From: Bacteriovoracaceae bacterium
Lineage (GTDB): Bacteria > Bdellovibrionota > Bacteriovoracia > Bacteriovoracales > Bacteriovoracaceae
NCBI GenBank assembly: GCA_018649885.1
Contig: JABIHA010000094.1
Location: forward strand, 55,555 to 119,554
DNA length: 64,000 bases
Direction: 5' to 3'
A program made the position numbers and the translations under genes. Shown here piece after piece: positions 8,299 through 18,140 of the stretch (positions are counted from its first letter, which is position 1; each line of letters begins with the position of its first letter). The notes below the pieces were generated by a model. That model had not been told where the DNA came from. It ran no database searches and saw only the letters and a program-made list of their open reading frames with translations.

Positions 8299-9102
8299 TT
8301 GAGATTATTGCGCTTAGTACTCATACTTTTCCTTTTATACCTACCGATTTTGGGAATTTTTTCCACTATATTCGGTCAAAGAGGTGCAGCCGTAGGCCTT
8401 TTCTTCTTTGTGCCACTGATTATCTTTGTCTTCACTCTCGGTGACAGGGTCTTAATGAATATAGTTAATGGGCGAAAACTCCCATACTCGGGCAACCAAA
8501 AAATTTATTACATCTTAGGTAAGCTTGCTTTTTCCATGGATATGAGAGAGCCAAAAATTGTTATCTATAAGAGAGGAAGGCCTACTGCTCATTCCATAAA
8601 GACTTGGGTTTATAGAAACGGAATCATACTGATACATGCTGACTTGATTAATAGACTGACACTGCCTGAGATACAATCAGTTCTGAGCTTTGAGATGCTA
8701 AGATTAAAATCTCATTTTTCATTGTCTCTACTAATATATAATTATTTTTCAATCATAACAAAACGAGCAATGCTCCCAATAAAGAAAGCATTAAATACAA
8801 ACCGGCTCTCATGGATAATCTTATTCACTGGCTTTGTTACAACACCATTTTGGGAAATAATAAAAATATTAGCTTTTAATCCTAAAAGCACACTTTCCTT
8901 AGACAAGCAGACTGCTAGCTTTCTGGGAGACTCATCTCAATTAAAATCATCGCTTTCCAAGATTTATAGTCTAGAGGGCAACAGTAATATTTGGGAAGAT
9001 TACACATTTTACGGTAGTATTATAGAGAAAAGCCGCTCGGGGCAACTTGTTGAGCTTTTTGAAAGCAGAAAAGTTTTCGAGCGAAGAATTGCGAACCTAT
9101 AA
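8299..9102 (+). CDS. HtpX/M48-like membrane protein lacking the zinc site
   Basis: Two adjacent N-terminal membrane segments (about residues 5-22 and 28-48) precede a region laid out like HtpX: IVIYKRGRPTAHSIKTWVYR, then GIILIHADLINRLTLPEIQSV, then the helix that normally holds HExxH. Here that helix reads LSFEMLRLKS: the Glu is kept and both His residues are gone. The third ligand region (E..AD) reads STLSLDKQTASF. A hydrophobic segment (about residues 170-190) follows the helix, as in HtpX. I infer an inactive protease-fold membrane protein. TTG is the start, with GGGAG 7 bases upstream. It ends 11 bases before the CHASE2 kinase gene, suggesting a joint sensory role. Confidence 0.62.
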   Translation: MRLLRLVLILFLLYLPILGIFSTIFGQRGAAVGLFFFVPLIIFVFTLGDRVLMNIVNGRKLPYSGNQKIYYILGKLAFSMDMREPKIVIYKRGRPTAHSIKTWVYRNGIILIHADLINRLTLPEIQSVLSFEMLRLKSHFSLSLLIYNYFSIITKRAMLPIKKALNTNRLSWIILFTGFVTTPFWEIIKILAFNPKSTLSLDKQTASFLGDSSQLKSSLSKIYSLEGNSNIWEDYTFYGSIIEKSRSGQLVELFESRKVFERRIANL

Positions 9103-9113
9103 ACGAAGATAAA

Positions 9114-11006
9114 ATGGCAGACAAAAAAAAACCTATCATTTCCAAAGACTTCAATATAAGCAATTTTTATCCCCTATTTTTCACCATAGCGTTCATTATC
9201 GTTATGATCCAATACTCATTCTCCTCACTTGAGGCCATTTTTTATGATCTTCGGGTAAAGTGGGATTTAGGTGTTGGAGCACCCGAGGCAATTGTAATCG
9301 TCACAATGGATGAAGAAAGTGATGATTTTCTTGGGGAAACATATCCATATACATATGCAACACATAGTCGATTTCTTAAAAAATTGATTGAAGCACAACC
9401 AAAAATTGTCTCCTACTTTATTAGTCTAGAAGAACCTGAAACCGAGATAGAGGAAAAATACCTCACAAATGTAAAAAACCAAATTGAGAGTTTTAAAAAA
9501 GTTGGTGGGAATTTTCGGTTTGCTAGCACTGTTGATAACTGGGGAATTCAACTCCCTCCTGAGCCACTTCGAGGCCTTGGTATGTCATTGTCCCTTGTTG
9601 TATTTGATGAGGATCATTTTGCCAGGGATGATGTCACCAGACGAGCCATTGTTAACTATGCTGGCGAGAATACAATACACTTATACCTTGCCAATAAAAT
9701 TCGAGAGCTCCGGGGCGAAAACCAATTGGAGGCAAACGCATTTTTAGGCTCCTACTACGTTAGGGAATATGATGCAACCTACACCTTATTTAGGTACACC
9801 TCCTCTGGGATTCCCGAGAAAGATAAAAATATAAAATTTATTCCCTACCACAAAGTCGCTGTGGGAAGTTTTGATAAAGAACTTTTTAAGAACAAGCTTG
9901 TTCTAATTGGGCCTCAATATATTTCTAGTGCAGATGACTTCACTTTAACACCTTTTGCTAAAGAAAATTTGAAAACTCCAGTGATGTCGATTCACTCACA
10001 AATTATTCAGTCCCTCATAAAAGATAAAACCATCTACAAAGTTCCAAGAGTTGTATCAAATATAATTTCTCTTTTAATCGCAATATTTTTGTCTTTCGTT
10101 ATTTCAAGAGTCCAGCCGGCAAGGGGCTTGCTTATCACCGTAGGAACTATGCTCGGAGTAATTATCACCAGCTTTTTGCTCTTTAGCGCCTTGGGCATTT
10201 GGATATACCTATCCCATATCATTTTAACTATTTTCGTTGTTTATTATATTTGGGTTCCATTTAGAGCGATCGCAGAATATCAAACACGTTATGCAATTGA
10301 AGAGGAGGCAAAGCTATTAAAGCAAGTTGATAATTTGAAGCAAAACTTTATCTCTTTGATGAGTCATGATCTAAAAACACCTGTAGCAAAAGTCGCAGGG
10401 ATCGCGGATATTCTCTACACCCAATTTAAGAATAATGGCGAGCAACAAAAGCTGTTGAATGCCATTAAAGATTCGACCCATGAGCTCAATAAATTTATCT
10501 CAAGTATCCTTGACCTAACCAAGGTGGAATCGAGAAACCTTACACTCAAGGTCACTTCAAAAGATATAAACCAAATTATTGAATCCCTTGTGACTAAATT
10601 GAAGTTTCAAGCAACAAAAGCAGACATGGAAATTGAGACAGAACTATCTCCACTTTATCCAATTGAGATCGATGTAGACCTAATTGCACGAGTTATTTCC
10701 AATTTAATAGAAAATGCGATTAAATATGCAGGCACTGGAAAGCTTGTAAAAATAAAGACTTGGGATGATGATAAGTGGGTCTATGTGGAGATTTCTGACA
10801 ATGGGCTGGGAATAAATCCAGGAGATTTAGGACATATATTTGACAAATTTTATCGGGTAAAGGACGACGCAAGTCACTCAATAAAAGGTTCTGGTTTAGG
10901 ACTATTTCTTGTAAAATATTTTGTCGAGCTCCATCAGGGGACAATTGAAGTAAATTCGATATACAATGAGGGGACGACTTTTCTTATCAAACTCCCAAAT
11001 GAGTGA
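9114..11006 (+). CDS. CHASE2-domain sensor histidine kinase
   Basis: A 630-residue inner-membrane kinase. One helix near residues 15-35 is followed by a CHASE2-type periplasmic domain (to about residue 300, starting with the typical YDLRVKW and an IVTMDEES segment), three close membrane helices (about 310-385) and a short coiled linker. HisKA follows with His418 in LMSHDLKTPVAKV, then an ATPase domain with the N box NLIENAIKYAG, the G1 box DNGLGI and the G2 box GSGLGLFLV. It would sense an unknown extracytoplasmic signal and phosphorylate the NtrC-like regulator encoded 43 bases downstream. The preceding HtpX-like gene is only 11 bases away. Confidence 0.9.
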   Translation: MADKKKPIISKDFNISNFYPLFFTIAFIIVMIQYSFSSLEAIFYDLRVKWDLGVGAPEAIVIVTMDEESDDFLGETYPYTYATHSRFLKKLIEAQPKIVSYFISLEEPETEIEEKYLTNVKNQIESFKKVGGNFRFASTVDNWGIQLPPEPLRGLGMSLSLVVFDEDHFARDDVTRRAIVNYAGENTIHLYLANKIRELRGENQLEANAFLGSYYVREYDATYTLFRYTSSGIPEKDKNIKFIPYHKVAVGSFDKELFKNKLVLIGPQYISSADDFTLTPFAKENLKTPVMSIHSQIIQSLIKDKTIYKVPRVVSNIISLLIAIFLSFVISRVQPARGLLITVGTMLGVIITSFLLFSALGIWIYLSHIILTIFVVYYIWVPFRAIAEYQTRYAIEEEAKLLKQVDNLKQNFISLMSHDLKTPVAKVAGIADILYTQFKNNGEQQKLLNAIKDSTHELNKFISSILDLTKVESRNLTLKVTSKDINQIIESLVTKLKFQATKADMEIETELSPLYPIEIDVDLIARVISNLIENAIKYAGTGKLVKIKTWDDDKWVYVEISDNGLGINPGDLGHIFDKFYRVKDDASHSIKGSGLGLFLVKYFVELHQGTIEVNSIYNEGTTFLIKLPNE

Positions 11007-11049
11007 TAAGCCGAGTAGTCAAACCTTCTGAAAATAATGGAGTCAGGTC

Positions 11050-12549
11050 GTGCAACGAGTATTAGTAGTAGATGATGATAAAGTCTTACAAGATTCAGTT
11101 AGAAGAGCTCTTGAGTTTCATCACTTTTTTGTAGATGTTGCAGATAACGGACGAGAAGCCGTTAACAAGGTTTACCGAGAAAAATATGACCTTGTTGTAA
11201 TGGATGTAAATATGCCAGAGATGAATGGCATAGAAGCACTCGTTGAAATGAAGAAAAATAACCCTTCAATCATTGTCATCATTGTTACTGCTTATTCAAA
11301 TGTTCAAGATGCTGTTAAAGCAGTGAAAGAAGGCGCTTACAATTACCTAGAAAAACCAATTACAAGTGATAATTTAGTTGCCCTAATCAAGCGTGCCCTA
11401 AAGGCAAGATCCCTAATTGAAACAATGGCATTCTCTGCTCCCCAACTCTCTTTAGGCGGCGGAAATAAAGAGGACCAGTTTGTTGGTGAATCTGATGTCA
11501 TGAAAAAAGTCTTTGGCATTATTGGAAAACTAGCACAAGTTAAAACACCCGTGCTCATTAGGGGTGAATCAGGAACAGGTAAAGAGCTTGTTGCAAAAGC
11601 CATTCACTTCAATGGCTCTAGAAAAGATGAAAAATTTGTCACCATCAACTGTGCTGCCATACCTGAAAATCTTATTGAAAGTGAATTATTTGGTCACGAG
11701 AAAGGTGCCTTCACTGGTGCCAACGAAAGAAAAATTGGTAAATTCCAGTACGCAAATGGTGGGACTCTATTTCTCGATGAGATTGGAGATGTTTCACAGG
11801 CCATGCAGGTAAAACTTTTGAGAGTACTGCAGGAAAAAACCTTTACCCCTATCGGTGGAAACCGAGAAGTAACAGTGGATGTTAGGGTAATTGCAGCTTC
11901 TCACAAACCTTTTGAGAAAATGATTAAAGAGGGAACATTCAGAGAAGACCTTTTTTACAGACTGAATGTACTGCCAGTCTATCTTCCACCACTGCGTGAA
12001 CGAGTATCAGATATTCCACATCTAATTGAGTATTACCTTAATTATTTTAATAATATTCACAACCTCCAAATTAAAGGTCTCACAGAAGAAGGGATGAAAA
12101 TCCTTAGCAATCATAAATGGCCTGGCAATATTCGAGAGTTAAGAAATGTTATAGAGCATGCTTTTATTATTGAATCTACTGATCTCATTCACCCGTCGAG
12201 TTTGCCTGAATCTATTTATAAAAGTGCACCAAACTCCACAGACAATAATGCTGACGAAAGTAGCATGATCGACATTCAGGGAATTCAAAACTCTGTTTTC
12301 GATGTTGAAGGCGGCGGTGTCGACATAAAAGATGATTATAAATTTGTCTTTGCGACTAAAACTGAAAATAATGATATTAAGTTAGATTTTCAAGAAGCTA
12401 AAGATTTGTTTGAAAAAGAGTTTATCGTTCAGGCGCTAAAGCTCAATAAGGGAAAAATTAATCAAACTGCTCTCAAGGCAAATATCCCTAAGAAAACACT
12501 TCTTAGAAAAATTGAAAAATACGGCATTAGCCCCAAAGAATTTTATTAA
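11050..12549 (+). CDS. sigma-54-dependent NtrC-family response regulator
   Basis: Receiver domain (residues 1-120, phosphoacceptor Asp52 in VVMDVNMPE, conserved Lys in YLEKPI). Next is a full sigma-54 AAA+ domain with Walker A GESGTGKE, the sigma-54 contact loop GAFTGA, the Walker B region GTLFLDEIGD and an R-finger segment. After a roughly 75-residue linker comes a Fis-type helix-turn-helix (about residues 455-497, NQTALKANIPKKTLLRKIEKYGI). It should activate -24/-12 promoters when phosphorylated by the CHASE2 kinase upstream. GTG is the start, with a GGAG-type site before it. I found no convincing -24/-12 promoter in the window, so the targets are elsewhere or cryptic. Confidence 0.93.
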   Translation: MQRVLVVDDDKVLQDSVRRALEFHHFFVDVADNGREAVNKVYREKYDLVVMDVNMPEMNGIEALVEMKKNNPSIIVIIVTAYSNVQDAVKAVKEGAYNYLEKPITSDNLVALIKRALKARSLIETMAFSAPQLSLGGGNKEDQFVGESDVMKKVFGIIGKLAQVKTPVLIRGESGTGKELVAKAIHFNGSRKDEKFVTINCAAIPENLIESELFGHEKGAFTGANERKIGKFQYANGGTLFLDEIGDVSQAMQVKLLRVLQEKTFTPIGGNREVTVDVRVIAASHKPFEKMIKEGTFREDLFYRLNVLPVYLPPLRERVSDIPHLIEYYLNYFNNIHNLQIKGLTEEGMKILSNHKWPGNIRELRNVIEHAFIIESTDLIHPSSLPESIYKSAPNSTDNNADESSMIDIQGIQNSVFDVEGGGVDIKDDYKFVFATKTENNDIKLDFQEAKDLFEKEFIVQALKLNKGKINQTALKANIPKKTLLRKIEKYGISPKEFY

Positions 12550-12563
12550 GGTAAACAAAACCG

Positions 12564-13064
12564 ATGAATCGAATTTGGATGTTATCATTACTGATCGTGG
12601 GAATTATTATTGCTGACCAGCTTTCGAAAGGTGCAGTACAAAGCAATTTTCACATTGGCGAGTCAAAAGTTGTTATTGATGGATTCTTTAATTTTACTTA
12701 TATCACAAACAAGGGTGCTGCATTTGGATTTCTATCGGATGCATCTGACAGTATAAGAAAGCCATTGTTTTTATTCATCCCTGTGATTGCTTGTATATGG
12801 CTTGGATGGCTGATTTGGGCCTCAAGGAAACAAGCCCTTATTGCGGGCCTGGCTTACAGCCTGATTCTATCCGGTGCTATCGGAAACTTAATCGATCGAT
12901 TTTCACTTGGTTATGTGGTGGATTTTTTAGATTTCTATTACAAGGCCAATCACTTCCCTGCTTTTAATATTGCGGATAGCGCAATCACAATCGCAGCATT
13001 TCTACTGGGCATAGATTTCATTCAACAAATAATAAAAAATCGAAAGCCACAAGAACATATTTAA
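12564..13064 (+). CDS. lspA: signal peptidase II (lipoprotein)
   Basis: A four-helix inner-membrane aspartyl protease that removes the signal peptide from diacylglyceryl-prolipoproteins. The family signatures are all visible: the ADQLSK region, TNKGAAFGFL, the first catalytic Asp in GAIGNLIDRF, and the second in FNIADSAI. At 166 residues it has normal length. It is followed without a gap by lgt (stop and start share one base), so both lipoprotein-processing steps are coupled. The neighbourhood is rich in lipoprotein genes. Confidence 0.95.
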   Translation: MNRIWMLSLLIVGIIIADQLSKGAVQSNFHIGESKVVIDGFFNFTYITNKGAAFGFLSDASDSIRKPLFLFIPVIACIWLGWLIWASRKQALIAGLAYSLILSGAIGNLIDRFSLGYVVDFLDFYYKANHFPAFNIADSAITIAAFLLGIDFIQQIIKNRKPQEHI

Positions 13065-13819
13065 TGCTGCCAATCCTCTTTCAAAAATTTGGGATCACAA
13101 TTTATAGTTACCCACTATTCATGGGCCTTGCCTGGGGTTGTGCTTACTATATTTGTACAGGATTACTTGATAGTAAGAATCTAGACCCAAAAGGATTCCG
13201 AGCTTTTTTTTGGTTAAATTTTCTGGCTTCTTGGCTTGGGGCGAAAGTTTTTTATTTGATAAATTCCACAGGTGGATACTTTGCAAGCTACCTTGAGAGC
13301 CCCTCATTTTGGCTTGGAGGTGGATTTGTATTCCATGGTGGCCTAATCTTTGGAATGGTCTTTTCCTTTATATATTTAGTGCTTTTAAAGAAGTTCTCCA
13401 CTGAATCTGCAGTGCAACTAATAGCCTGCATTCCCATTGGACACGCCATTGGGCGAATAGGATGTTTATTAACCGGCTGCTGCTACGGGTCAGTCTGTAA
13501 ACTTCCCTGGTCCATAAATCACTTTGGCACTCTCAGGCATCCCGTCCAGGCCTACGAAGCTCTATGCCTGTTTATCCTCGGCGCAATTTTATTAGTCCTT
13601 TCTAAAAAATCAAAGAATATCTACGCACCCTTAAGCGCCTATCTTTTTGGTTATGGGATTATTAGATTCTTCTTGGAATATTTACGAGGAGATTTAATAA
13701 GAGGAATCCTACCTATGGGGATCAGTAACGGACAACTTATCTCTATAGGACTGACTGTAATGGGAATATTTTTATGGTTTATTACTAAGAAGCACTCTCG
13801 GGTTCAGCTTCCTCAGTAG
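13064..13819 (+). CDS. lgt: prolipoprotein diacylglyceryl transferase
   Basis: A multi-helix membrane enzyme that transfers diacylglycerol from phosphatidylglycerol to the lipobox Cys. The motif GRIGCLLTGCCYG near residues 127-139 and the HGGLIFG segment upstream match the Cys-rich subgroup of Lgt, and the C-terminal FLEYLRGD motif is present. The length of 251 residues is normal. Its ATG shares one base with the lspA stop. The 3' end overlaps a converging ferredoxin gene by 35 bases. Confidence 0.9.
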   Translation: MLPILFQKFGITIYSYPLFMGLAWGCAYYICTGLLDSKNLDPKGFRAFFWLNFLASWLGAKVFYLINSTGGYFASYLESPSFWLGGGFVFHGGLIFGMVFSFIYLVLLKKFSTESAVQLIACIPIGHAIGRIGCLLTGCCYGSVCKLPWSINHFGTLRHPVQAYEALCLFILGAILLVLSKKSKNIYAPLSAYLFGYGIIRFFLEYLRGDLIRGILPMGISNGQLISIGLTVMGIFLWFITKKHSRVQLPQ

Positions 13820-14237
13820 CGGCAGGCCCTTCAGCAACTTCTGGAAGCTCGATTCCACTGTCACTATGAAGTTTATCTAGCTCACCTTTTGAAATATAAA
13901 GCTTTGATTCAAGGTTTACACTTCCCCAAGCAATATAAGCATCATCCTGATTGTACATAGTGATTGCAAACCAAGGACAATCTTGAGAGCAGTTTTGGCA
14001 GCCAATACATCTCATTAGATCAATCTCAACAGTGTGCTTAAAATTAGGATCTGTGAGATCTGGGCCTGGAACAATTTCTATGGAATCAACAGGACAGCCA
14101 GCAATACAAATTTCGCAGCCTGTACACATGGCCGTGTGAACAACGGCCAAAAGCTTAGGTGGTTTCTTACCCTTTCGAGGAGTCTTGAGCCGCGCTGTAT
14201 GGTATGGGTTTTGATATTTTGTGCTGTCTTCACTCAT
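13785..14237 (-). CDS. 2[4Fe-4S] ferredoxin-domain protein
   Basis: A 150-residue soluble protein with two 4Fe-4S motifs, CTGCEICIAGCP (about residues 38-49) and CIGCQNCSQDCP (about 77-88). A basic N-terminal tail (KTPRKGKKPPK) and an acidic, Ala/Glu-rich C-terminal tail flank them. The arrangement resembles the NuoI/RnfB ferredoxin module, but no NADH dehydrogenase or Rnf genes are nearby, so the partner is unknown. Its last 35 bases overlap the end of lgt on the other strand. Confidence 0.85.
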   Translation of the reverse strand: MSEDSTKYQNPYHTARLKTPRKGKKPPKLLAVVHTAMCTGCEICIAGCPVDSIEIVPGPDLTDPNFKHTVEIDLMRCIGCQNCSQDCPWFAITMYNQDDAYIAWGSVNLESKLYISKGELDKLHSDSGIELPEVAEGPAATEEAEPESAS

Positions 14238-14401
14238 TACTTAAAACTACCTCTCTAAGATCTTCATTATAGCGCATTAAATTCATGATTTATACAGCAA
14301 AACCATGCAAAATTTGTTATCAGTGTTGTAGGTAGACCGCTCAGATAGCACTTCGCGTCTACATAAAAACTCTTTTATTTTTAACCGAGAAAGGGGTCTA
14401 A

Positions 14402-17400
14402 ATGTCTCGCCTGAGATTCGTTACAGCTTCTAGCCTATTTGATGGGCATGATGCCTCAATAAATATCATGAGAAGATTGCTTCAAAGCAAAGGTGCCGAG
14501 GTTATACACCTGGGCCACAATAGATCTGCAAAAGAAGTTGTAGATGCTGCCATTCAAGAAGATGTACAGGGAATTGCCCTCAGCTCTTATCAAGGTGGCC
14601 ACATGGAATACTTCACCTACATTAGAGAATTACTTGATAGCGCTGGATCCAAAAATATCAAAATTTTTGGTGGAGGCGGAGGGGTCATCACCCCCAGCGA
14701 GATGAAAAAGTTGCACTCATCTGGAATTACAAGAATCTATTCCCCAGGGGATGGAATGAAGCTTGGTCTCGACGGAATTATTAACGATATAATTGATCAG
14801 TCACAATTTTCCACTATCGAAGGCTTTCAATTTAAAGACCTAGCTGGAAAAAAAAATCTAAATCACCATCAAATTGGGAAGACCATCACATATATTGAAG
14901 AAAAGGGTGAGTTTCCATTTGAGGTTAAGAAAGGTGAAACAAAAGTTTTAGGAATAACTGGAACAGGCGGGGCAGGAAAGTCGAGTTTAATTGATGAAAT
15001 TTTGCTGAGATTTTCTCGCTACTATCCAGATAAAAAAGTCGCCCTTATTTCCATTGACCCCACTAAGAAGAAAAATCAAGGGGCCCTACTAGGAGATAGG
15101 ATTAGACTTGGAAGTGCAACGTCTTCTCAATTTTACATCCGCTCTCTTGCAACAAGAGACTCTAAGACTGAGCTAAGTCCACAAATTGAAAAAACAACTA
15201 TGTTTCTTAAGTCACTCGACTTTGATCTTATAATTGTAGAGACCTCCGGCATTGGACAGGCCTCTGATGAAATTACTGAAGTTGCCGATCAATTTCTATA
15301 TGTAATGACCCCTGAGTACGGAGCTGCATCACAACTCGAAAAAATCGAAATGCTAGAGTCTGCACATTTTATTGCCATCAATAAATTTGAAAAAGCAAAA
15401 GGGATGGACGCACTAAGAGATGTTCGCAAACAATACAGAAGAAACAAACAACTCTTTGCCGGACACCCAGGATCCCCAGAAGATGATCAATTGCCAATTT
15501 ACGGGACAATTGCTTCAAAGTTTAATAACCCTGGAGTCAATGATCTGTTTTTTGATATTTTAAGTGCATTTAAATTTCCTATTAGTGAGCAAATAAAAAA
15601 CCTTGAAAAAAATAGGGCCAGCGAGCATGTTGCTGTCATCATTCCCTCAGGTAAGGTTCTCTACTTAAGAGAAATTTCAGACTTAGTAGAAAACTATAAT
15701 CAAAAAACGGGGGAAACTTCAGACCAATTGGCAAACTGGGAGTCACTCTCAGCTGCAGCAGCCTTACTGCCAGGTAACTCTGAGCTAAAAAAGAAGTTAG
15801 AAGAGGTAAAATCACTGATTCCAGGCAAGGTGTTCAGTGAAATAGAAGAGTACGACCGAGATATTGAAAAATACCACTCAGGAGAATTCTCATTTAATAT
15901 TAGGGGAAAGGAATTAAAAACTCCAACAAAGTACCGCTCACTTTCACAGCTAGAAATTTCAAGAGTTGGAATTCCAGACTTACAATATCCTTCTGAAAAA
16001 TATCGGTTTATCAGGTCACAAAATTTCCCAGGGAAATTCCCTTACGCTGCCGGAACCTTCCCGTTCAAGAGAAAAGATGAAGAACCTAAGCGTCAGTTCG
16101 CTGGAGAAGGTGGTCCTCATAGGACAAATAAGAGATTTCACTTCCTTTCGGAAAATGATGAGGCCAAAAGATTATCTACTGCATTTGATTCAACAACTCT
16201 TTACGGTGAAGACCCTGCCATCAGACCTGATATTTTTGGAAAAATTGGTGAAGCAGGAGTAAGCATCTGCACACTTGAAGACATGGAAGTGCTCTATAGT
16301 GGCTTTGATCTATGTAATCCCAAAACATCTGTTTCCATGACAATTAATGGCCCTGCAACAATTGTTCTTGCAATGTTCATGAACACTGCTATTAGGCAAA
16401 ACCTTGGAGAAAAGGATTTTTGGGACAGCAAAAAAAGACTCGAAGTAATGAAAAATGTTCGTGGCACAGTTCAAGCAGATATTCTCAAAGAAGATCAAGC
16501 GCAAAACACTTGTATTTTCAGCCTTGAGTTTGCACTTAGATTGATGGGTGACGTTCAAGAATATTTTTCAAAAAACCAAATTAAAAATTACTATACCGTT
16601 TCCATAAGCGGCTATCATATAGCCGAAGCAGGGGCCAACCCTATCACTCAATTGGCACTAACTCTGGCCAATGGATTTACCTACGTGGAGTATTATTTAA
16701 GCAGAGGATTAAAAATTGATGAGTTTGCAGAAAACCTATCATTTTTCTTCAGCAATGGGCTGGATCCTGAATATACTGTGATGGGAAGAGTTGCCAGAAA
16801 AATCTGGGCCATTGCTATGAAAGAAAAATATGGAGCAAACCTAAAATCACAAAAATTGAAATATCATATTCAGACATCTGGACGATCCCTACACGCCCAA
16901 GAAATTGATTTTAATGACATTAGAACAACTCTACAGGCCTTTTTGGCATTGTCTGATAACTGTAATTCTCTGCATACAAATGCCTACGATGAAGCCATTA
17001 CCACTCCCACAGAAGAAAGTGTGAGAAGGGCGATGGCGATCCAGCTCATTATCAATCGCGAGTTTGGATTAAATAAAACAGATAACCCTCTTCAAGGATC
17101 TTATATTTTTGAAGAACTAGCTCAAATTGTAGAGGACGCTGTTTTAAAAGAATTTGTTAGAATTTCTGATCGAGGAGGAGTTCTTGGTGCAATGGAAAAT
17201 ATGTACCAAAGATCTAAAATCCAAGAGGAATCCCTCCTTTACGAATCACAAAAAGACTCAGGGGAAATTCCAATTATAGGTGTTAACACTTACATTGCCG
17301 AAAATATTTCAGAACAACTTAATGCTGAAATAGAAATCTCAAGATGCACGAATGATGAAAAGATGGATCAGATCAATCGATTGAATTCCTTTAAAGAAAA

Positions 17401-17563
17401 AAACAAAGATCATCATGATCGTGCAATTGAGAGTCTAAAAGATGTGGTCTTGAATGATGGGAATATCTTTGAAGAGTTACTAAGCACAGTCAATTATTGC
17501 AGCCTGGGTGAAATCACTAGCATCCTGTACGATGTTGGCGGCAAGTATAGAAGGAATATGTAA
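14402..17563 (+). CDS. icmF: fused isobutyryl-CoA mutase (B12-binding / GTPase / mutase)
   Basis: At 1053 residues this has the complete IcmF fusion. The N-terminal B12-binding domain has the cobalt-coordinating His in FDGHDASINIM. A MeaB-type GTPase starts near residue 185 (P-loop GTGGAGKSS, then SIDPTKKKNQGALLGDRIRL, ETSGIGQ and NKFEKA), followed by a linker and the radical TIM-barrel mutase domain with the segment YGEDPAIRPDIFGKIGEAG. It interconverts isobutyryl-CoA and n-butyryl-CoA (some members also pivalyl-CoA) using adenosylcobalamin; the GTPase protects and loads the cofactor. A good Shine-Dalgarno (aaaggggtct) precedes the ATG. The adenosyltransferase gene follows after one base, giving a two-gene cofactor unit. 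The precise acyl-CoA specificity is inferred from the fusion type. Confidence 0.93.
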   Translation: MSRLRFVTASSLFDGHDASINIMRRLLQSKGAEVIHLGHNRSAKEVVDAAIQEDVQGIALSSYQGGHMEYFTYIRELLDSAGSKNIKIFGGGGGVITPSEMKKLHSSGITRIYSPGDGMKLGLDGIINDIIDQSQFSTIEGFQFKDLAGKKNLNHHQIGKTITYIEEKGEFPFEVKKGETKVLGITGTGGAGKSSLIDEILLRFSRYYPDKKVALISIDPTKKKNQGALLGDRIRLGSATSSQFYIRSLATRDSKTELSPQIEKTTMFLKSLDFDLIIVETSGIGQASDEITEVADQFLYVMTPEYGAASQLEKIEMLESAHFIAINKFEKAKGMDALRDVRKQYRRNKQLFAGHPGSPEDDQLPIYGTIASKFNNPGVNDLFFDILSAFKFPISEQIKNLEKNRASEHVAVIIPSGKVLYLREISDLVENYNQKTGETSDQLANWESLSAAAALLPGNSELKKKLEEVKSLIPGKVFSEIEEYDRDIEKYHSGEFSFNIRGKELKTPTKYRSLSQLEISRVGIPDLQYPSEKYRFIRSQNFPGKFPYAAGTFPFKRKDEEPKRQFAGEGGPHRTNKRFHFLSENDEAKRLSTAFDSTTLYGEDPAIRPDIFGKIGEAGVSICTLEDMEVLYSGFDLCNPKTSVSMTINGPATIVLAMFMNTAIRQNLGEKDFWDSKKRLEVMKNVRGTVQADILKEDQAQNTCIFSLEFALRLMGDVQEYFSKNQIKNYYTVSISGYHIAEAGANPITQLALTLANGFTYVEYYLSRGLKIDEFAENLSFFFSNGLDPEYTVMGRVARKIWAIAMKEKYGANLKSQKLKYHIQTSGRSLHAQEIDFNDIRTTLQAFLALSDNCNSLHTNAYDEAITTPTEESVRRAMAIQLIINREFGLNKTDNPLQGSYIFEELAQIVEDAVLKEFVRISDRGGVLGAMENMYQRSKIQEESLLYESQKDSGEIPIIGVNTYIAENISEQLNAEIEISRCTNDEKMDQINRLNSFKEKNKDHHDRAIESLKDVVLNDGNIFEELLSTVNYCSLGEITSILYDVGGKYRRNM

Positions 17564-17564
17564 T

Positions 17565-18140
17565 ATGGCCGGTGTGTATACTAAAAGTGGTGATTCCGGA
17601 GAAACCTCACTCGTTGGCGGAACACGTTTATCGAAAGGTGATCCACAAATTGATTTGTACGGAGAAGTTGATGAGTTAAACTCATTTTTAGGACTTGCCA
17701 TTACAACTTTGCAGGCTTGTGAAAAACCCTTTGGCATTGAAGTTGATTTTTTAAGATTCATTCAAAATAGACTCTTTAATCTTGGTAGTCTTTTGGCCTG
17801 TGAAAAAGAAAAAATTTCTCAATTTTCATTGGAAGAGCTTGCAGCCTGCGATGTTGAAAAAATAGAAAAAGAAATAGATCGTCTCGATTCTTTTTGTAAA
17901 CCACTTACAAATTTCATCTTACCTGGCACTGGTGGTGAAAATTCAACCGTTCATATTTGTAGATCAGTATGTCGCCGAGTTGAAAGAAAAATGGTGGTTG
18001 TGAATAACGGAAATAAGGAGCTAGAAGTTCCACTTAAATTTATCAATAGACTCTCAGATTATTTTTTTGTACTTGCAAGATACTGTTCAAATAAATTAGA
18101 CGAAAATGAAATTCTGTGGACTAATCAGAAATCGAAATAA
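17565..18140 (+). CDS. ATP:cob(I)alamin adenosyltransferase, PduO type
   Basis: The start is set at the ATG at 17565, immediately after the icmF stop, because the protein then begins with the family sequence AGVYTKSGDSGETSLVGGTR and a GAAGGA ribosome site lies at 17550-17555. Longer upstream readings only run into icmF. Conserved features are YGEVDELNSFLG, the LPGTGG loop and the VCRRVERKM motif that binds ATP and cobalamin. It makes adenosylcobalamin for the mutase encoded just upstream. The length of 191 residues is normal. The 3' end overlaps the converging phosphoesterase gene by 20 bases. Confidence 0.92.
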   Translation: MAGVYTKSGDSGETSLVGGTRLSKGDPQIDLYGEVDELNSFLGLAITTLQACEKPFGIEVDFLRFIQNRLFNLGSLLACEKEKISQFSLEELAACDVEKIEKEIDRLDSFCKPLTNFILPGTGGENSTVHICRSVCRRVERKMVVVNNGNKELEVPLKFINRLSDYFFVLARYCSNKLDENEILWTNQKSK

